In this document: in pieces, positions 60,938-64,000 of the stretch | How the letters are laid out: each line of letters begins with the position of its first letter | Position numbering within the stretch: position 1 is the stretch's first letter | Assembly (NCBI RefSeq): GCF_042684705.1 | Contig: NZ_JBHULZ010000041.1 | Span: forward strand, 928,252-992,251 | Source: Mesonia sediminis | GTDB taxonomy: Bacteria; Bacteroidota; Bacteroidia; Flavobacteriales; Flavobacteriaceae | DNA: 64,000 nt | Direction: 5' to 3' | The notes under the pieces: model-generated | The model's input: only the letters and a program-made list of their open reading frames with translations | The model's database searches: none | What the model was told of the DNA's origin: nothing | Translations under genes and position numbers: made by a program

Positions 60938-62059
60938 TTAATGGCTATTTGCTTGCTTTGCACTAGTAGTATGTAATATTTTTTGTTGGTGGGCTATAGA
61001 CTCTTGATGTATTGCCTGAAAGAGTCTGTACACAAATTCTTCAGCTAGACCTTTATCTACACCCAAATTTATCATTTTTTGTAATATGGCCTGCCAGCGT
61101 TCTGGTTGTAAAATAGCCACATTATGCGTCTTTTTTACCGCTCCAATTTTATCGGCAATTTGCATACGATCGATAAGTATCTGAATCAGTTGTTCATCTA
61201 ACTTATCAATTTGAAGGCGCAACCGACTTAAAGATGTTTCATAATCTTGATTTGATGAACTTTTCTTTCTCACCTTTAATTTACGGGTATAGGCCGCGAG
61301 CGTTTCTGGCGTTATTTGCTGTTTAGCATCGCTCCAGGCTTGGTCTGGATTAGGATGGGTTTCAATCATCAATCCATTATAATTTAAATCTAAGGCGGTT
61401 TGGCATAAATCAAAAATCAACTTCCTATCGCCAGCGATGTGAGAAGGATCTAAAATTAAGGGTAAATCGGGGAGTTCTTGCCTTAGGTCAATAGGTATTT
61501 GCCACTCGGGTATATTTCTATACAAACTATCTTTATAGCTAGAAAAACCACGGTGAATAGCACCCAATTGCTCTATACCGGTTTTATAAAAACGTTCTAA
61601 GGCTCCTAGCCATAAACTTAAGTCTGGATTAATAGGATTTTTGACCAGTACTATTTTGTTAGTCCCTTTAAGCGCTTCGGCAATTTCTTGAACGGCAAAA
61701 GGAGAAACACTGGTACGTGCACCTATCCATAAAATATCAACTTCGTGCTTTAAAGCTAGATCTACGTGAATAGGGTTGGCCACCTCGGTAGTAGTAAGCA
61801 AACCGGTTTCTCTTTTAGCTTTTAAAAGCCATTTTAAACCCAGCGCACCCACGCCTTCAAAGTTGCCAGGTCTGGTACGGGGTTTCCAAATACCCGCACG
61901 CAATACATTGGTGTCTGTGTTTTGCAATGCTTTTGCTGTGACCAGTACTTGCTCTTCGGTTTCGGCACTACAAGGACCAGCAATTAACAATGGCCGATCT
62001 AAATTAAAAGCTTTCAACCAATCGTTCATTGCAGCATTACCAGACATTTCCTTACTCAT
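60938..62059 (-). CDS. Bifunctional DAHP synthase / chorismate mutase
   Basis: A 373-aa fusion. Residues about 15-255 are a KDO8P-like (type I-beta) DAHP synthase (LLIAGPCSAETEEQ, LRAGIWKPRTRPGNFEGVG, WIGARTSVSPFAVQ, LILDPSHIAGDR). Residues about 275-365 are an AroQ-type chorismate mutase (SRLRLQIDKLDEQLIQILIDRM). It catalyses the first shikimate step and the branch to prephenate; the fused mutase may let aromatic products inhibit the synthase. It heads the operon with rsgA, dtd and aroA and is divergent from gldA. Confidence 0.93.
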   Translation of the reverse strand: MSKEMSGNAAMNDWLKAFNLDRPLLIAGPCSAETEEQVLVTAKALQNTDTNVLRAGIWKPRTRPGNFEGVGALGLKWLLKAKRETGLLTTTEVANPIHVDLALKHEVDILWIGARTSVSPFAVQEIAEALKGTNKIVLVKNPINPDLSLWLGALERFYKTGIEQLGAIHRGFSSYKDSLYRNIPEWQIPIDLRQELPDLPLILDPSHIAGDRKLIFDLCQTALDLNYNGLMIETHPNPDQAWSDAKQQITPETLAAYTRKLKVRKKSSSNQDYETSLSRLRLQIDKLDEQLIQILIDRMQIADKIGAVKKTHNVAILQPERWQAILQKMINLGVDKGLAEEFVYRLFQAIHQESIAHQQKILHTTSAKQANSH

Positions 62060-62124
62060 ATTTCAACTTTTTTACGAAGATACTTTATTCTCTAGTATAA
62101 ATAAAAGTAGGCTTTCAATAAAAT

Positions 62125-62138
62125 ATGTAAATTTACAT
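62125..62138. promoter_or_regulatory. Perfect palindrome ATGTAAATTTACAT between aro operon and gldA
   Basis: A 14-bp perfect dyad, centred 66 bases from the DAHP synthase start and 37 bases from the gldA start, in a 109-base divergent gap. It is a plausible operator, but AT-rich palindromes arise easily by chance. Confidence 0.35.
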
Positions 62139-62168
62139 TCTTAAACCAATAACATAAACGAATTATTT

Positions 62169-63065
62169 ATGGGGATTCTGGTAAAAAATCTGAGTAAATT
62201 TTATGGCCAACAACAAGCCCTCCAAGAAATTTCTTTTGAAGTTAAAAGCGGAGAGGTAATTGGTTTTTTAGGACCAAATGGCGCAGGAAAATCTACTATG
62301 ATGAAAATTCTTACCGGTTATCTTCAACCTAGTACAGGCTCGGCTTTTGTAGAAGGTATAAATGTACAAGCAAATCCTATAGATGTACAAGCTTTGACCG
62401 GTTATTTGCCCGAGCACAACCCTTTATATGAAGATATGTACATACGGGAGTATTTATTATTCCACGCTCGTATTCATAAATGTTCAAAACAACGTATTCA
62501 AGAAGTAATCGAACTCACGGGATTGCAACCCGAAATAGGTAAAAAAATTCAAGCGCTCTCAAAAGGTTATCGCCAACGAGTGGGAATTGCAACAGCCTTG
62601 TTGCACGATCCGAAAGTGCTGATTTTAGATGAACCCACCACAGGTTTAGATCCCAATCAATTGGTAGAAATAAGAAATCTTATCAAAAGTATTAGTGCCG
62701 ATAAAACTATTTTTCTTTCCACCCATATTATGCAAGAGGTTGAAGCAATGTGCAGTCGGGTGTTGATTATGAACAAGGGCGAATTGATAATTGATAAGCC
62801 CTTAGCGGATTTACAACATGAAAAGAATCAAATTATTCAAGTGGTTTTTGATCAAAGCATTAGCGAAGATAGCTTTGCCCACCTGCCGCATTTAATATCA
62901 ACCGAACAAATAGATGCCCGCTCCTACCGTTTAAAATTCGATACCGAAACGGATATGGGTGGCGAGATCTATGATTTGTCTCGAGCCAATAATTGCAAAA
63001 TCCTTTCTTTATCCAAAGAACAGGAGAGCCTAGAAGACTATTTTAGAAAAATAACCTCCCACTAA
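62169..63065 (+). CDS. gldA: Gliding motility ABC transporter ATPase GldA
   Basis: A 298-aa ABC ATPase. Walker A is GPNGAGKST, the Q-loop lies in GYLPEHNPLYEDM, the signature is LSKGYRQRVG, and Walker B is VLILDEPTTGLDPNQ followed by the switch His in STHIM. The sequence, including YLPEHNPLY and the C-terminal domain, is typical of GldA, which acts with GldF and GldG in Flavobacterium gliding. Those partners are not adjacent here, which is usual for gldA. Confidence 0.93.
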   Translation: MGILVKNLSKFYGQQQALQEISFEVKSGEVIGFLGPNGAGKSTMMKILTGYLQPSTGSAFVEGINVQANPIDVQALTGYLPEHNPLYEDMYIREYLLFHARIHKCSKQRIQEVIELTGLQPEIGKKIQALSKGYRQRVGIATALLHDPKVLILDEPTTGLDPNQLVEIRNLIKSISADKTIFLSTHIMQEVEAMCSRVLIMNKGELIIDKPLADLQHEKNQIIQVVFDQSISEDSFAHLPHLISTEQIDARSYRLKFDTETDMGGEIYDLSRANNCKILSLSKEQESLEDYFRKITSH

Positions 63066-63099
63066 AATCCTGTACTATAGGTTTTTGAACCTCTATTAA

Positions 63100-63222
63100 T
63101 TATTTTTCAAGTTCAAAGGCTGGTTCTTTGCAACTGCTTACCTCAGACAAATGTATTGTCTGAGTATAGGTTGCTTTACAATAACAAAATGCTTTTCCTG
63201 TTGTAGTACAAACTGTGGTCAT
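63100..63222 (-). CDS. Small cysteine-containing ORF, 40 aa
   Basis: Reads MTTVCTTTGKAFCYCKATYT and then QTIHLSEVSSCKEPAFELEK before a stop. Four cysteines and a mixed composition look more coding-like than the AT-rich surroundings. A GAAGG sequence touches the start codon, and the previous frame ends in an ATGA overlap. It belongs to no family I know. It may be a remnant of a longer decayed gene or a real small protein. The 9-bp hairpin lies inside it. Confidence 0.3.
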   Translation of the reverse strand: MTTVCTTTGKAFCYCKATYTQTIHLSEVSSCKEPAFELEK

Positions 63223-63365
63223 CCTTCAAACTCCGCAATGATTTTATTCAATTCAATAAACCCCTAAGAGTGTTAAACTATTCCAATGTTTTGAATTCAT
63301 AATTAGGCAGACTCTAAACTATTTAAGGCTATCTTTTTGAGCAATAAATGCTATTAAAATGGCAA

Positions 63366-63398
63366 AAAAAAGGCTGCTCTTTTAGGAGCAGCCTTTTC
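63366..63398. terminator. Bidirectional terminator before the T9SS type B gene end
   Basis: AAGGCTGCTC-TTTTAG-GAGCAGCCTT with A run left and T run right. Confidence 0.85.
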
Positions 63399-63418
63399 TT
63401 AATTTAGGGGTAACTTGA

Positions 63419-64000
63419 TTATCTCTTCAAGGTAAAGTGACCTTTAAAGGTATCTATACGCTCTTCACCGGTTGGTAAAATTTGCTTGTATTCTACACTA
63501 AACCAGTAGTCATTTGATGGCATTGGCTTACCGTTAAAGGTACCGTCCCATCCTGGACCACTTGGGCTTAATTGCTTCAATAGCTTACCGTAACGGTCGA
63601 AGATAAAGATCTTAGCTCCGATATTGGCTTCTCCTAAACCGATGATATTCCAAGTGTCGTTGTAACCGTCTTCGTTAGGTGTAAAGAACTTTGGATAATC
63701 GATGAATGCGATTTCACGTACCGTTGTTCCACAACCGTTCTTATCTCTTCCGTATACAAAATGTACTCCAGCACTTAATCCGCTAAAGGTAATGCTGCCG
63801 TCGCTTCCTACAGCGGTCCACGGACCGTTGTCGATATTGAACTCATAATCGCCATTACCGCTGATGTTGATTACCTGAGCCGAGTGTTGCTCATCAAAGG
63901 CTAAAGTCAACGGAATTACATCGAACTCTGGTGGGTTACCTGCTGTAAAGCTAGCGCTTGAGCTACTCTCACAGTTAGAGAATACATCGGTTACCGTTAC
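63419..64000 (-). CDS. T9SS type B cargo protein (N-terminal part outside window)
   Basis: The frame is open to the right edge, so only the C-terminus (about 193 codons) is visible. It ends in the gliding-motility-associated C-terminal domain (PKFFTPNEDGYNDTWNIIG; IFIFDRYGKLLKQLSP; GWDGTFNGKPMPSNDYWFSV; FKGHFTLKR), the type B signal for T9SS secretion. A repeat-like beta domain precedes it (GDYEFNIDNGPWTAVG; GLSAGVHFVYGRDKNGCGTT), as in large flavobacterial adhesins. Such proteins are often very long and secreted without covalent anchoring. Confidence 0.9.
   Translation of the reverse strand, partial: VTVTDVFSNCESSSSASFTAGNPPEFDVIPLTLAFDEQHSAQVINISGNGDYEFNIDNGPWTAVGSDGSITFSGLSAGVHFVYGRDKNGCGTTVREIAFIDYPKFFTPNEDGYNDTWNIIGLGEANIGAKIFIFDRYGKLLKQLSPSGPGWDGTFNGKPMPSNDYWFSVEYKQILPTGEERIDTFKGHFTLKR

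Larger units (their letters stand above)
63066..63418. other. Intergenic region with small ORF and hairpins
   Basis: About 350 bases between convergent gldA and a T9SS gene. It holds a hairpin AGGTT-TTTG-AACCT (about 63079-63092), a 9-bp stem CTCAGACAA/TTGTCTGAG (63142-63164), a 40-codon minus-strand ORF (63100-63222) and a terminator at 63366-63398. No promoter is clear. Confidence 0.5.

Overview
The window looks like chromosomal DNA of a member of the Flavobacteriaceae (phylum Bacteroidetes). The evidence is AT-rich DNA, promoters of the TAnnTTTG type, a short primary sigma factor (287 aa), gliding genes gldA, gldB and gldC, many secreted proteins ending in type IX secretion (T9SS) sorting domains, a SusC-like TonB receptor, and primase and AccD variants that lack their zinc ligands. 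Both window edges cut genes: a BamA/TamA-like barrel on the left and a T9SS type B protein on the right.

Layout. 1-4.1 kb: outer-membrane barrel protein, fbaA and accD. 4.1-6.8 kb: accessory patch with an LRR T9SS protein, an orphan sorting domain, a duplicated accD 3' end, an XRE regulator and a divergent surface protein. 6.9-10 kb: a probable copper/metal operon (HYC_CC_PP protein, TonB receptor, HMA protein). 10.2-17 kb: rpsO, pnp, proCBA and rpoD. 17-25.3 kb: lipoate ligase, rpe, a YpdA-type reductase, MtfA-like peptidase, flavin monooxygenase, lipoproteins and an alpha/beta hydrolase. 25.6-25.9 kb: tRNA-Arg(UCG) with an attachment-site-like scar. 26-42 kb: a complete, tightly overlapped dcw cluster on the minus strand (mraZ, rsmH, ftsL, ftsI, murE, mraY, murD, ftsW, murG, murC, ftsQ, ftsA, ftsZ, then yqeY), preceded by phased MraZ-type boxes. 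42-51 kb: hydrolase, yihA, gldC, gldB, nadE, dnaG, an ECF sigma/anti-sigma/OMP operon and a polyprenyl synthase. 51.4-55 kb: three tandem T9SS cargo genes. 55-63 kb: rlmN, queA, a shikimate/tRNA-editing operon (DAHP synthase-chorismate mutase, rsgA, dtd, MazG-like, small membrane protein, aroA) and divergent gldA.

Most of the window is ordinary housekeeping DNA. The places that deserve attention are: (1) the 92-bp repeat of the accD 3' end flanking the LRR/orphan-CTD patch, whose last codons differ as if they came from two accD alleles; (2) four TTGTACAA palindromes spaced exactly 22 bp apart between aroA and queA; (3) three GTGG boxes with exact 10-bp phasing upstream of mraZ; (4) two TTTAG-type palindromes 20 bp apart in front of the XRE regulator; (5) a 13-bp copy of the tRNA-Arg 3' end next to a terminator, probably an old integration scar; (6) a 40-codon cysteine-containing ORF downstream of gldA. 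I saw no CRISPR array, transposase, complete prophage or recognisable new defence system.
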